Part shown: piece after piece, positions 25,783 through 33,687 of the stretch | How positions within the stretch are numbered: the stretch's first letter is position 1 | Layout of the letters: each line of letters begins with the position of its first letter | Source of the DNA: Zhongshania aliphaticivorans | Lineage (GTDB): Bacteria; Pseudomonadota; Gammaproteobacteria; Pseudomonadales; Spongiibacteraceae | Direction: 5' to 3' | Length of the DNA: 64,000 bases | Assembly (NCBI RefSeq): GCF_902705875.1 | Contig: NZ_CACSIK010000001.1 | Location: forward strand, 818,742-882,741 | Made by a program: the position numbers and the translations under genes | Notes under the pieces: generated by a model | What the model saw: only the letters and a program-made list of their open reading frames with translations | Database searches by the model: none | Told to the model about the DNA's origin: nothing

Positions 25783-26115
25783 AGACCATTGTCGATTCAC
25801 CTCAAAGCTGGCGTAAGGTTGAGCCATAAAATGACAAAGTTGTGATTCTTGGATAGTTGAAATTCAAATATGCCGTTCAGGGCTACCCAGAATTTGGCTG
25901 CGAGCTGACTCTTGTGATGGGATTTAAAGTCAGTAAGTGAGCGTTAAATTAGACCTATTCTTCGGCAGACCTAAATCTCGTTCACCTTTATTAATAGGGT
26001 GTTCAGTAGAAGCGGGCTCACTAATTCTGCGGGTAGCTGTCTAAGTTGTTGATTTCTTGAGATATGGGTTTATGATCAGGAGAAAGGATTTCAGAAAAAA
26101 TAGAGGGAGCCAGTC
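25783..26115. other. Intergenic region with repeat copy 2, no gene
   Basis: About 330 bases after the SDR gene. It holds the second copy of the dispersed repeat and then turns AT-rich. I see no promoter strong enough to name. Confidence 0.45.
26001..26080. repeat. Dispersed ~80-bp repeat, copy 2
   Basis: It matches the block at 11042-11119: GTTCAGTAGAAGCGGGCTC against GTTCAATAGAAGTAGGCTC, then TAAGTTGTTGATTT and GGGTTTATGATCA. It lies 200 bp before the nucleotidyltransferase-DUF262 pair, in the same orientation as copy 1 relative to its island. Confidence 0.65.
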
Positions 26116-26247
26116 TTGCTAACACAGATAGTCAATTCCACGAAATACAATCAAGTGCATGATATGGCTATGGTTTTTGACGCCATTCTGAATCCTGGTT
26201 CAGAGATAGGGAGCCAAAGTGATATATGGCCCCAGTCTTCTAGATAA
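26116..26247 (+). CDS. Possible 43-residue ORF before the NTase gene
   Basis: A frame from TTG 26116, preceded by GGGAG, encodes a 43-residue peptide with a natural-looking composition (VHDMAMVFDAILNPGSEIG). It may be a small partner of the downstream pair, or the tail of a gene truncated when the segment arrived. There is no family match I know of. Treat as tentative. Confidence 0.25.
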   Translation: MLTQIVNSTKYNQVHDMAMVFDAILNPGSEIGSQSDIWPQSSR

Positions 26248-26279
26248 AACTGTTAGCTCCTATTTGAGAAGCTGGATAT

Positions 26280-26834
26280 ATGAATGAATTCAAAGACGAT
26301 TTAAGGCTCTTAAATAGTCTTCAGATTGTAAGAAAACATATATTTAACGGTGCATGCCACTTGCTGGATAACGCTAATTATTATCAGCTAAAAGAGGACA
26401 TATGTGAGTATTTTGATGTTGAGTTTAATGATGTACTAGTTGTTGGATCTGGAAAATTAGGATTTAGTATAAAGCCTCAAAGACGTTACGGTGCGTTTAA
26501 TGACGAATCTGATATTGATATAGCGGTCGTTTCGACAGAGCTATTTCAGAAGATTTGGAAAGAGGCATATTTATATCAAAGAAGCGGGGCATATTGGCCA
26601 AAATCAGCTGATTTTTTTAAATATCTCTCTGAGGGCTGGATTAGACCAGACAAGTTACCATCGAGTAAGTACTTTAGTTTTACGGAGGATTGGTGGAATT
26701 TCTTTAATAAGCTAACAATCTCTGAAAGATATGGTCCTTACAAAATTAGGGGTGGTTTGTATCAATCGTGGTTTTTCTTACAAGAGTATCAAAAAATATG
26801 CGTAGAACAGTGCTTAACTGAGGTGAAGACATGA
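26280..26834 (+). CDS. Nucleotidyltransferase-like protein
   Basis: A 184-residue protein with the nucleotidyltransferase core: VVGSGKLGFSI (about 55-65) followed 14 residues later by DESDIDIAVV (about 75-84), the GS...DxD arrangement that binds Mg-NTP. The rest is helical and rich in Trp, Tyr and Phe. The G-x-S is written as GSGKLGFS, with an inserted Lys, and a Pol-beta third Asp is not obvious, so activity is uncertain. Its stop overlaps the start of the DUF262 gene as ATGA, making a strict two-gene unit. MNT-like enzymes often serve as toxins, antitoxins or second-messenger synthases. AT-rich composition and isolation suggest an acquired defence gene. Confidence 0.6.
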   Translation: MNEFKDDLRLLNSLQIVRKHIFNGACHLLDNANYYQLKEDICEYFDVEFNDVLVVGSGKLGFSIKPQRRYGAFNDESDIDIAVVSTELFQKIWKEAYLYQRSGAYWPKSADFFKYLSEGWIRPDKLPSSKYFSFTEDWWNFFNKLTISERYGPYKIRGGLYQSWFFLQEYQKICVEQCLTEVKT

Positions 26835-27826
26835 GAACATCCGCAACCAATCGGCGTTTACGTGTTTTATTGACGGCAATAAGTAATAAATCCCTTGTGC
26901 CTCAACCAGATTTTCAAAGACGTTTAGTATGGTCAAATAAAGACAAAGTGGCATTTGTGCGAACTGTTCTTGAGGGTTTTCCGTTTCCAGAAATATATAT
27001 TGCTGCTGGAAAGGTCGACCCGAAAACTGGGGAGGGGTGCGAGTTACTAGTCGATGGCCAGCAAAGAATAACTACTTTATACCAATATTTTAAAGGTTCA
27101 GAGGATTTAAAATTACCTGCAGAGCTAGTCGAATATTCAAAGCTTGATGAGCAAAAACAATTAGAGTTTTTGGAGTATGAAGTTGTAGTAAGGGATTTGG
27201 GGAGCAAGCCTATCGATGAGGTAAAAGAAATATTTCAGAGAATTAACTCTACTAGCTATGGTCTTAACACAATGGAAATCCACAACTCAAGGTACGCCGG
27301 TGGATTCAAGACGTTTGCTGAGACGATGTCTGAGATGGAATTTTTTAGCACTTATCGAATTTTCACACCAACAGATATCAAGCGAATGAATGATGTTCGA
27401 TTTTGCCTAGGAATGCTGTCTGCAATTATCGTAGGTTATTTTAATCGAGACAAAGAAATAGAACCGCTTTTGGAGCGTTATAACGAAGAGTTTGATAGGG
27501 CTGAAGAATTCGAAGAGCGTATTAGTAAAGTTATTAACAGCATTGAAAGGCTAAATTTTCCTACTTCATCCAGAGCATTTAAAAAAGCGGATTTTTATAG
27601 TATTTTTATTGAAATTTACAAAGCTTTGTATCTTCACAAGAAAAAAATTGATATCTCGAAAACCCGGGCGAATATAGATGAATTTTTTGAAAAAGTTGAA
27701 AAGGCTTCTGAAAATAAAGAGAAAGACCCAATAGCTAACGACTATTATAAAGCTGCTCTTCAGGGTAGTAACGATAGAAATAATAGGATTCTACGAGGGA
27801 ATGCTATTCAAAATTTAATCGTTTAA
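26831..27826 (+). CDS. DUF262 (GmrS N-terminal-like) protein
   Basis: A 331-residue protein whose N-terminal 100 residues carry the DUF262 fold: VPQPDFQRRLVWSNKDKVAFVRTVLEGFPFPEIYI (positions about 22-56) and LVDGQQRITTLYQYF near 77-91. DGQQR is the ParB-like NTP-binding signature also used by the type IV restriction enzyme GmrSD. EIFQRINSTSYGLNTMEI is the second conserved block. The remainder is helical. No DUF1524 HNH nuclease is fused or adjacent, unlike in GmrSD, so the effector may be the coupled nucleotidyltransferase. The gene is AT-rich and ends before a hairpin terminator. A phage-defence role is the inference. Confidence 0.75.
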   Translation: MRTSATNRRLRVLLTAISNKSLVPQPDFQRRLVWSNKDKVAFVRTVLEGFPFPEIYIAAGKVDPKTGEGCELLVDGQQRITTLYQYFKGSEDLKLPAELVEYSKLDEQKQLEFLEYEVVVRDLGSKPIDEVKEIFQRINSTSYGLNTMEIHNSRYAGGFKTFAETMSEMEFFSTYRIFTPTDIKRMNDVRFCLGMLSAIIVGYFNRDKEIEPLLERYNEEFDRAEEFEERISKVINSIERLNFPTSSRAFKKADFYSIFIEIYKALYLHKKKIDISKTRANIDEFFEKVEKASENKEKDPIANDYYKAALQGSNDRNNRILRGNAIQNLIV

Positions 27827-27866
27827 GCTAACAAGTTGCTCCTGTCGACATTTTTTTCGTTGCGCC

Positions 27867-27889
27867 TTTTGTGCTTAAATAGCACAAAA
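27867..27889. terminator. Hairpin terminator after the DUF262 gene
   Basis: TTTTGTGCT and AGCACAAAA form a perfect 9-bp stem with a 5-base loop (TAAAT), 40 bases after the stop. The flanking T and A runs allow it to work in both directions. Confidence 0.6.
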
Positions 27890-28125
27890 TTCTCCATTTC
27901 AAAAATGCGGAAGAGCAAGGTGTTGAGGCTGTAGAATTACTCCGCTCAGTGTCCGCTTACGATGGATTGCTTCCTTCAATTTACTTTGGCACCTCCCCAC
28001 TAATTTACCTTAATCCTCGTTTATGGCGCACGATAACAGCGTTTACCATAAGTTGGCCTCGGGCCATTTTCACCATAAGGTAGCAAACGCAGACACCTTA
28101 CGGGTGAATCAACGCAATGTAATGA
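27890..28125. other. Intergenic, no gene
   Basis: About 235 bases before the convergent MFS gene end. CACCATAAGGT near 28069 and ACCTTACGGGTG near 28101 are partly complementary and may end the MFS transcript. Nothing else is evident. Confidence 0.35.
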
Positions 28126-29418
28126 TTAGCCAGGCTCAGCTGAATTTGGGTTGATAATTTTTGACCTAATTATTAGCGAGCTGATGAAAACAAGCATATT
28201 TAAAACCCCAAAAAGTACAAAGGGTGCGCTGGGGCTAAATGCCGCAAATAACCAGCCACCACCGGCGGTGCCGACGAGGATACCAACGGCACCGGCAACG
28301 CCGAAAAATCCGATGACGGCTCCCCGGCGAGCACGTGGTGCTTGCTGTCCTACTAGTGCTTGGCTAGATACAAAGGCACTGATTTCGGCCACACCCATTA
28401 TTCCCAGTAAGGCAAAGACCCAGGGTGAGGTTGGGTCATCGACAAGGCCGACGCTGAGGTATACACAGCCAGCGAGTCCAGCTGCTAATGTTACCGCGGT
28501 GCTACGGCGAATTTTGTCGGCGATAAATCCCATGGCAATGGCGCCAATCATCGCGCCCGTTACCGTGGTTAAAATGCGTGGCACCGCAAGTTCTTGCATG
28601 GCTTGACTGGGTGCCATGCCCAAGTTTTGAGTGCCAAACTGCACCAGCCATAAACCCATAAAGGCTCCCGTAACAGCAAGATCGCCTCGGGAAATAAATG
28701 CAGCGCCATAGCTCAGAGCCACGCCGGGGTCTTTGGCGGCGGCCAAACCTTTTTTGAGCATGGTGGATAGTGGCTCTTGCGCTTGTTTTACCAAGACTGT
28801 TGTTTTGGGTGCCAAGCCAATGAGGACAACGGCGGTGCCAACAATCCCCATGGCGCCACCAATTCCAAAGCTCGCTTGTTGGGCCTCAAGCTCAGTGAAT
28901 CCTTTGCTGACAAAGATGCCGGGTAAAATACCCAGTATCGGTGGAATGAATGCACCAAACGTGGCAATGAGCCCTTGCAAGCCATTGGCTTTGCCACGGT
29001 CTTTGTCGCTGCTGTAGTCGGCAATCACCGTTACCATCATGCCGATCATTGCCGCTCCACCAAGGGCGATAACTAAGCGAAACGCAATGAGCTGGGGAAG
29101 ATTTTGGGCGTAGGGATAAATAATAAAACCAAGGGCGGTGAAGCTAAGTCCAAAGGCATAAACCGAGCGCCGGCCTATGCGGTCGGCGAATACGCCAAAT
29201 AGGCCCATGGTAAGAATTAAAACCGCCTCTTGAGCCGCGCCGAGAAGCCCTGTGATATGAGCTTGGTCAGCCGTGGCGTAGCCCAGAGTGGCTAATAGGC
29301 CGGGTTGCAGTACGGCCAATGCACCCGCGTAGCCTGATGAAATAAAGGCGGCAATTAAATAGGCGGTGAGGTGTCGTGGGCGAATGCCCTCAGATAATTC
29401 TATGCCAAGGGCTCGCAT
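28126..29418 (-). CDS. MFS transporter
   Basis: A 430-residue transporter with about twelve membrane helices. The cytoplasmic loop 2-3 motif of the superfamily reads GVFADRIGRRSVYA near 75-88, and a second copy in the C-terminal half reads GFIADKIRRSTAVT. It should carry a small solute by proton coupling at the inner membrane; direction is unclear. GAGGAA precedes the ATG. It is the last gene of a minus-strand operon with an RCC-reductase-like protein, an SDR, an epimerase-like protein and a DUF2141 protein, nine bases after the RCC-reductase stop. It may import the pathway's substrate or export its product. Confidence 0.9.
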   Translation of the reverse strand: MRALGIELSEGIRPRHLTAYLIAAFISSGYAGALAVLQPGLLATLGYATADQAHITGLLGAAQEAVLILTMGLFGVFADRIGRRSVYAFGLSFTALGFIIYPYAQNLPQLIAFRLVIALGGAAMIGMMVTVIADYSSDKDRGKANGLQGLIATFGAFIPPILGILPGIFVSKGFTELEAQQASFGIGGAMGIVGTAVVLIGLAPKTTVLVKQAQEPLSTMLKKGLAAAKDPGVALSYGAAFISRGDLAVTGAFMGLWLVQFGTQNLGMAPSQAMQELAVPRILTTVTGAMIGAIAMGFIADKIRRSTAVTLAAGLAGCVYLSVGLVDDPTSPWVFALLGIMGVAEISAFVSSQALVGQQAPRARRGAVIGFFGVAGAVGILVGTAGGGWLFAAFSPSAPFVLFGVLNMLVFISSLIIRSKIINPNSAEPG

Positions 29419-29427
29419 GGTGTTTCC

Positions 29428-30240
29428 TCAATAGGTTTTACTTTTTTGCATTTGATCTTTGCCCATACGCACGTCGATCATGTGTTCAACCTGATCTTCG
29501 CCAAAGACTTGGGCGGCCAGTTTGTTCATGGGATCTAGTCGATAACCGAGTTCACGCACTTTGTGGTCATAGCGTTGTAGCTCGGCTCGTTTTTCTTCTG
29601 GCACGGGGGTGGCGTTATCTAACCAGCCAAGCCAGCGATTTAAAAAACGGTAGGCAAAATCTTCTAGAATATCGATGTTTTCGTCAGTCAGCTCCGCGCT
29701 TAAACTGAGTGCAGAGGGTGATAACAATGCGCGCATATACGGGCCGTGGCTTACAGACCATTGGAAGTTTGGATGGCCGCGCAATTCGAGGAAGTCGGCG
29801 TTGGCTTCGTCGCCGTAATATTTGTTGAGATACTCTTCGTCAATGCGAATATCACTGCGGGGAGTAAAATCAAAATAGAAAAACAGTTTTGGAATGGTGC
29901 CAAAAACCATAATGAAATGCGGCACATCGGTTTCTTGGCCAAGAAAGGCGGTGGCGTTCATATCAAGAATACTGGCCTTGCGATTGCCCAGCCAAGAATT
30001 GACTAGCCACTCAACACCCTTGCCAGACCATGCCTGCATAGAGCCTTCAAATTCGCCGTTGGGAGAGGTGTAATATTCACGCCCCTCGCAGTTTGGGTCT
30101 AATTGGAAATCGGAAAAACGTTCGGCAATACGATTTTTGATGTCGGTTAGAATATGGAAGCTGCGCTCCCACGCTTTACTGACATCAACGTCTGGATTTT
30201 CTGCAAGAAACTGGTCAATGGTTTTGGTATCGGCGGTCAT
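29428..30240 (-). CDS. Red chlorophyll catabolite reductase-like protein
   Basis: A 270-residue soluble protein. From about residue 60 it follows the order of blocks in plant RCC reductase: WLVNSWLGN, NATAFLG, VPHFIMVFG, LFFYFDFTPRSDIRIDEEYLNKYYG, then GPYMRALLSPSALSLSAE. Plant RCC reductase and bilin reductases such as PcyA are ferredoxin-dependent enzymes that reduce open-chain tetrapyrroles. The D in FDFTPRSD and the RxxxSP turn are kept; the acid after the PNFVVE-type strand in plants is a Val here, as I recall the alignment, so the reaction may differ. TGAGG precedes the ATG. It sits third from the end of the operon, between an SDR and an MFS transporter. Confidence 0.65.
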   Translation of the reverse strand: MTADTKTIDQFLAENPDVDVSKAWERSFHILTDIKNRIAERFSDFQLDPNCEGREYYTSPNGEFEGSMQAWSGKGVEWLVNSWLGNRKASILDMNATAFLGQETDVPHFIMVFGTIPKLFFYFDFTPRSDIRIDEEYLNKYYGDEANADFLELRGHPNFQWSVSHGPYMRALLSPSALSLSAELTDENIDILEDFAYRFLNRWLGWLDNATPVPEEKRAELQRYDHKVRELGYRLDPMNKLAAQVFGEDQVEHMIDVRMGKDQMQKSKTY

Positions 30241-30270
30241 GAGTGCCTCAAAAGTGGTTGCTTAGAAAAA

Positions 30271-31065
30271 TTAAAGTCCGAAGGCTTCGAACTGATCTTG
30301 CCGCGCTTTGATACGGCTTTTTAACATTCGTATTGCGATTTTTTTTCCGTTGAGCCAGCGAATTTTATGACCCGATTTTGTGGTGGCAAGAATTTGTTCT
30401 ACCAACCAAGGCGCGACGGTTTCGACGGTGTCGACTAAGTTGTTCATCATTTTTCGGGATTTTTGAAAGTTGTCAAAATCAGCTTTGGCTTCGCGAATAA
30501 CCCCCTCGGTAATAATCATTCCGGGGCGAATTTTGGCGACGATGACGGGTGTGTCTTTTAGTTCTTTTACCAATGCATTGGTAAAGTAATCCAGACCGCG
30601 CTTGGTGCTGCCATAAATCCCCATGCCAGGAAAGGTTTCGCCATCGCTACCGCCGCCAAGCATATTGAATATTTTGCCGTGGCCTTGTTGCAACATGCCA
30701 GAGGCCGCTACTTTGCTGCCATTAATGGTGCCGAGCATATTGGTGGTAATCATGGCTTGTACTTCGTCGTGTGGGGTGTCGACGATGGACCACACTGTAC
30801 GGGCTAGCCCGGCATTGTTAATCCAGATGTCTACGCTGCCAAATAAGTGTTGGGCTTCATCCCACAGGGCTTGCACCTGTTGAAAATCGCGGACATCAGC
30901 AACCTTGCCGTAAACGGTGCCGCAGTTTTTTAGTGTGTGCAGGGCATCGTCTATGCTGGCTTGATGACTCCCCGCGATAAGAACCTGATGATCGCCTCTA
31001 GCAAATTCACGGGCCAGTCCCAAGCCAATACCTTTTGTGCTGCCGGTGATAACGATATTGGCCAT
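30271..31065 (-). CDS. Short-chain dehydrogenase/reductase
   Basis: A 264-residue SDR from the ATG at 31065. A longer frame would start inside the upstream gene, but only this start leads directly into the Rossmann strand ANIVITGSTKGIGLG. NNAG is near 85, MLGGGSDG near 140 replaces the usual Ser-Ser strand, and YGSTK near 151-155 is the catalytic Tyr-x3-Lys. KIRPGMIITEGV follows. An N/H-rich loop after GSHQ suggests neither cofactor clearly. The C-terminal 60 residues (KKIAIRMLKSRIKARQDQFEAFGL) are basic and extended. The gene begins 4 bases after the epimerase-like stop, so it is in one operon with the RCC-reductase-like protein. Confidence 0.88.
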   Translation of the reverse strand: MANIVITGSTKGIGLGLAREFARGDHQVLIAGSHQASIDDALHTLKNCGTVYGKVADVRDFQQVQALWDEAQHLFGSVDIWINNAGLARTVWSIVDTPHDEVQAMITTNMLGTINGSKVAASGMLQQGHGKIFNMLGGGSDGETFPGMGIYGSTKRGLDYFTNALVKELKDTPVIVAKIRPGMIITEGVIREAKADFDNFQKSRKMMNNLVDTVETVAPWLVEQILATTKSGHKIRWLNGKKIAIRMLKSRIKARQDQFEAFGL

Positions 31066-31069
31066 CGTC

Positions 31070-31942
31070 TTAGGCCTCTTGCGTGGTGTGTGTTTCGACC
31101 AGCAGGGCATTGGGGTCTGGATGCTTCACCCGGTAGCCTGTGTTGTAAATTTTCTGTGCCGAAATTTTGCGGTTTGGCGCTTGAATTTGGTCTAAATACT
31201 CTAAGCGGCTGAGGCCTTGGGCGTCGGTAATCGCATCGAATACCTGTTTGTTTGTATACGGTAGGTTGTCGTTGTCGCAGACGTTGTATACACCGCAAAG
31301 GGTGTTATCAACGGCGTGCTTAACGGCTTCTATGACGTCTTCAAAGTGAATGCAGTAGAGCGGTGCATTAGGGCCAAAAACAACTTTGCCACCAAAAAAA
31401 TTATGAGCCATTTTTACGCGATCGGGAAAACTCATATCCCCAGGAGCGCCATACATATCGGGAAAGCGCAGTACACATCCTGTAGATGAACCGAGAACGG
31501 CTTGCTCTGCAGCCTGATAGTAGCGCGACGAGGGTTCTTCGTGATTAGCGGTTGGGGTTTGTTCGTCAATGGGATCAGTGCCACTACCACCGTTACCGTA
31601 AACAGAAAATGAGGATAAGAAAATCACTCGCGGCGAGGCTTTTGCTGCGTTAATACAGCTTTTTTCCAGCGTTTCATGGTATTCAGTTTCGCGCTCTTCT
31701 CGGGTTCGCGTTTTGCGAATATTGGGGGCAACGGTGACAATAATCGCATCGCAGCCGGTGGCGGCAGCCGCGACTTTTGCCGTGTCACTGCCTTTGAGCA
31801 GCACGACTTCGTCGGCATAATTATAGAGATCATTTACTTTTTCGGGGGTGGTGGTGCTACCAATAATTTGATGGCCATCGCTGCGTAAGCGATTTGCCAA
31901 TGCTTTTCCAGCATGACCCATGCCGAGTATGAAAACTTTCAT
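31070..31942 (-). CDS. NAD(P)-binding epimerase-like protein
   Basis: A 290-residue extended-SDR-type protein. I start it at 31942, where KVFILGMGHAGKALANRL places the GxGxxG cofactor loop at the N-terminus. Residues such as VTVAPNIRKTR, VIFLSSFSVYGNGG and CVLRFPDMYG follow the NAD-dependent epimerase plan. The active-site YxxxK is replaced by YYQAAEQ, so the classical Lys is absent and the protein may be a reductase of another kind, or an inactive binder. The C-terminal half has KHAVDNTLCGVYNVCDND. It lies between the DUF2141 protein and the SDR in a tight minus-strand operon. Confidence 0.8.
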   Translation of the reverse strand: MKVFILGMGHAGKALANRLRSDGHQIIGSTTTPEKVNDLYNYADEVVLLKGSDTAKVAAAATGCDAIIVTVAPNIRKTRTREERETEYHETLEKSCINAAKASPRVIFLSSFSVYGNGGSGTDPIDEQTPTANHEEPSSRYYQAAEQAVLGSSTGCVLRFPDMYGAPGDMSFPDRVKMAHNFFGGKVVFGPNAPLYCIHFEDVIEAVKHAVDNTLCGVYNVCDNDNLPYTNKQVFDAITDAQGLSRLEYLDQIQAPNRKISAQKIYNTGYRVKHPDPNALLVETHTTQEA

Positions 31943-31986
31943 CTTAACGTTGCCTTTTGTTCTTGAGCGTAAAAATCGAAACATGA

Positions 31987-32418
31987 TTAATCTAAGCTAA
32001 TACGTATTTCGCTAGTGTCGCTGCCAATGGTGATTTCAGCTTTGCGGTAGCGTGGAGGACCAAAACGGGGTTTATGATCATTGGATAATCCGACTGGCTC
32101 AGCAGGCAGACCAATCACGGTTTTATTCATTTGGCCGTTGTCGTCGAGATCGTGATAAGCGGTAAAAGCGTAATTGCCCAATGCAATGTCCATAGGGATG
32201 GTGACGGCGCTTCCGCTGTAATCAGCTGGCAGCGCTAGGCTTGCAGTTTGAAGGGGGGCATCACTTAGCCAATTGTCTTTGTTGTATACCCTAACCACTA
32301 TGGTGCCAGTCTCTTGTTTTATACCGTCAACTAGCACGTTTAGATTCACGCTGTCGGCTTCAGAGGGAGAAGCAAAAAAGAGATTGAGGGCAAGCAGGGT
32401 AATAGCGCGGGTGATCAT
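31987..32418 (-). CDS. DUF2141 periplasmic protein
   Basis: A 143-residue protein. A signal peptide (ITRAITLLALNLFFASPSEA) is cut near EA/DS. The mature chain is a beta-sandwich of the DUF2141 family: GTIVVRVYNKDNWL, then NYAFTAYHDLDDNGQMNKTVIGLPAEPVG around 80-110 and GLSNDHKPRFGPP. The acidic Asp/Asn loop (DLDDNGQMN) may bind calcium. Members are often found beside carotenoid, bilin or lipid genes, but no activity is proven. It is the first gene of the five-gene minus operon, with a divergent VOC gene 130 bp away and an inverted repeat at 32491 in between. Confidence 0.8.
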   Translation of the reverse strand: MITRAITLLALNLFFASPSEADSVNLNVLVDGIKQETGTIVVRVYNKDNWLSDAPLQTASLALPADYSGSAVTIPMDIALGNYAFTAYHDLDDNGQMNKTVIGLPAEPVGLSNDHKPRFGPPRYRKAEITIGSDTSEIRISLD

Positions 32419-32490
32419 GTAATTACTCTCTCAATAAGTGACATGCCGATAATATGAGTTGAAACGATGTTTTCGTGTTACTTTCTTCGC

Positions 32491-32508
32491 TTAATGATAT
32501 AACATTAA
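32491..32508. promoter_or_regulatory. Inverted repeat before DUF2141 and VOC genes
   Basis: TTAATG and CATTAA flank ATATAA, a perfect 6-bp arm repeat in the divergent gap. TAATACATTATTGG next to it could hold a -10 box. A candidate operator for the RCC-reductase-like operon. Confidence 0.35.
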
Positions 32509-32548
32509 TACATTATTGGTTTGATATCTAGCGTGTCATTGGAAAAAT

Positions 32549-33004
32549 ATGAGAAATATCGCGGCAACCATACAGGACTACTTTCTTGGTCTTCAGCATA
32601 TTGGCTATGTTGTCGATGACCTTGAAACATCATTGGCCGAATTCGCACAGATTTATGGTGTGGACCTAACGTCAGTGCGCTTGGAGCCAGAGGCTGGGGT
32701 GGACAGTCCTAGCCGCTTTGCTTTTTTCAGCGTTGCGGGTACTGAATTTGAGTTGATTGAGGCTTGTGATCCTGATTTGAAGGCGTTAATCGAGACCTAT
32801 CCCTCAGGCGCGGGGGGCATTAACCACACCGCTTGGCGGGTTAGAGAACTGGACAAGGTTATGTCGCTACTCGCCGACAAAGGGATTGTGCCGGGCCATG
32901 TGACCCCCGCTGGCCCGGTCACATTTGGCAATAAAACTCTGGTGTATTTAGACCCAAAAACCACGGGTGGGCATTTGATTGAATTGATAGAAATTGCAGA
33001 ATGA
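32549..33004 (+). CDS. VOC-family (glyoxalase/methylmalonyl-CoA epimerase-like) protein
   Basis: A 151-residue protein with the two beta-alpha-beta-beta-beta modules of the vicinal oxygen chelate fold. LQHIGYVVDDLETSLAEF (about 14-31) begins module one and GGINHTAWRVRELDKVMSLL (about 88-107) begins module two. The probable metal ligands are His 16, Glu in GTEFELIEA, His in INHTAW and Glu in HLIELIE. Length and layout suit methylmalonyl-CoA epimerase or a lactoylglutathione-lyase relative. It starts an operon with the next gene, whose start overlaps its stop as ATGA. The substrate is not evident. Confidence 0.88.
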   Translation: MRNIAATIQDYFLGLQHIGYVVDDLETSLAEFAQIYGVDLTSVRLEPEAGVDSPSRFAFFSVAGTEFELIEACDPDLKALIETYPSGAGGINHTAWRVRELDKVMSLLADKGIVPGHVTPAGPVTFGNKTLVYLDPKTTGGHLIELIEIAE

Positions 33005-33687
33005 GTAGCGTTGATTACACCTTTGTTGGCGGCGGAAAAGCATTGGCAGCGGGTGAATACGTCTATTATCTCAATGACGAGTTGCAAGCAATTAAAGAAC
33101 AGTGGTGCCGTTATGAGCAAGATGGTGGCATTGAGTTAATTGAAAGTAGTCGAGCACTCACCGATGTATTTGAGTTGCGTAGTCAGGCTATTTTAAGCGA
33201 AGGGATGTTCAAGCAAGTTCGTATTCAATGGCGAGCCGAGCAAGATGTTGATGTGTTCTATGACAATGAAGCCGGTGTGTGTTATCGCCAAATTGATGGC
33301 CAAGAGCAACCGGAAACAGTTCTTCCTGCGGGGCCAATTTACCCTTTGATGCGCATTTATACCGCTGCGTTAATTCAACACATTGCAAAATGTGGTGGCA
33401 ATACTCAGGTCGTTATTCCAGACATTCGGCCGGCTAGTTCAGCGCAGGAAAAGTTATTACCTTTGCTAACGTCTAGACAGTGTGAATATTTGGGGGACGA
33501 AGTTATTAGCACTGAGACAATGGAAATACCATGTGAACGTTGGACGTTTAAGGGCGACCAATACAGCAGCGGTGATCTGTTTTATATCAACCGTGCTGGC
33601 ATATTAGCGCGCTATTGTTGGCAGCAAGATAGTCAGTCCCAGTGGCGGGTAGAATTGCGTCATTCAATAAGCGGAAGTAAAACCTAA
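33001..33687 (+). CDS. Hypothetical protein, beta-rich
   Basis: A 228-residue soluble protein without a signal peptide. It opens SSVDYTFVGGGKALAAGEYVYYL and continues with alternating hydrophobic strands and a CERWTFKGDQYSSGDLFYINRAGILARYCW stretch (split here at about 178-207), reminiscent of DUF3108/DUF6134-type beta-sheet proteins, but I cannot assign a family. It is coupled to the VOC gene by an ATGA overlap, so it may be its partner in one reaction. Its stop overlaps by 4 bases the convergent 2-hydroxyacid dehydrogenase gene. Confidence 0.6.
   Translation: MSSVDYTFVGGGKALAAGEYVYYLNDELQAIKEQWCRYEQDGGIELIESSRALTDVFELRSQAILSEGMFKQVRIQWRAEQDVDVFYDNEAGVCYRQIDGQEQPETVLPAGPIYPLMRIYTAALIQHIAKCGGNTQVVIPDIRPASSAQEKLLPLLTSRQCEYLGDEVISTETMEIPCERWTFKGDQYSSGDLFYINRAGILARYCWQQDSQSQWRVELRHSISGSKT

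Noticed and set aside
26252-27835. GTTAGCT before and AGCTAAC after the NTase-DUF262 pair as integron cassette ends
   Set aside because: The cores deviate from GTTRRRY and no attC-like fold follows the DUF262 gene, so a cassette origin is not supported.
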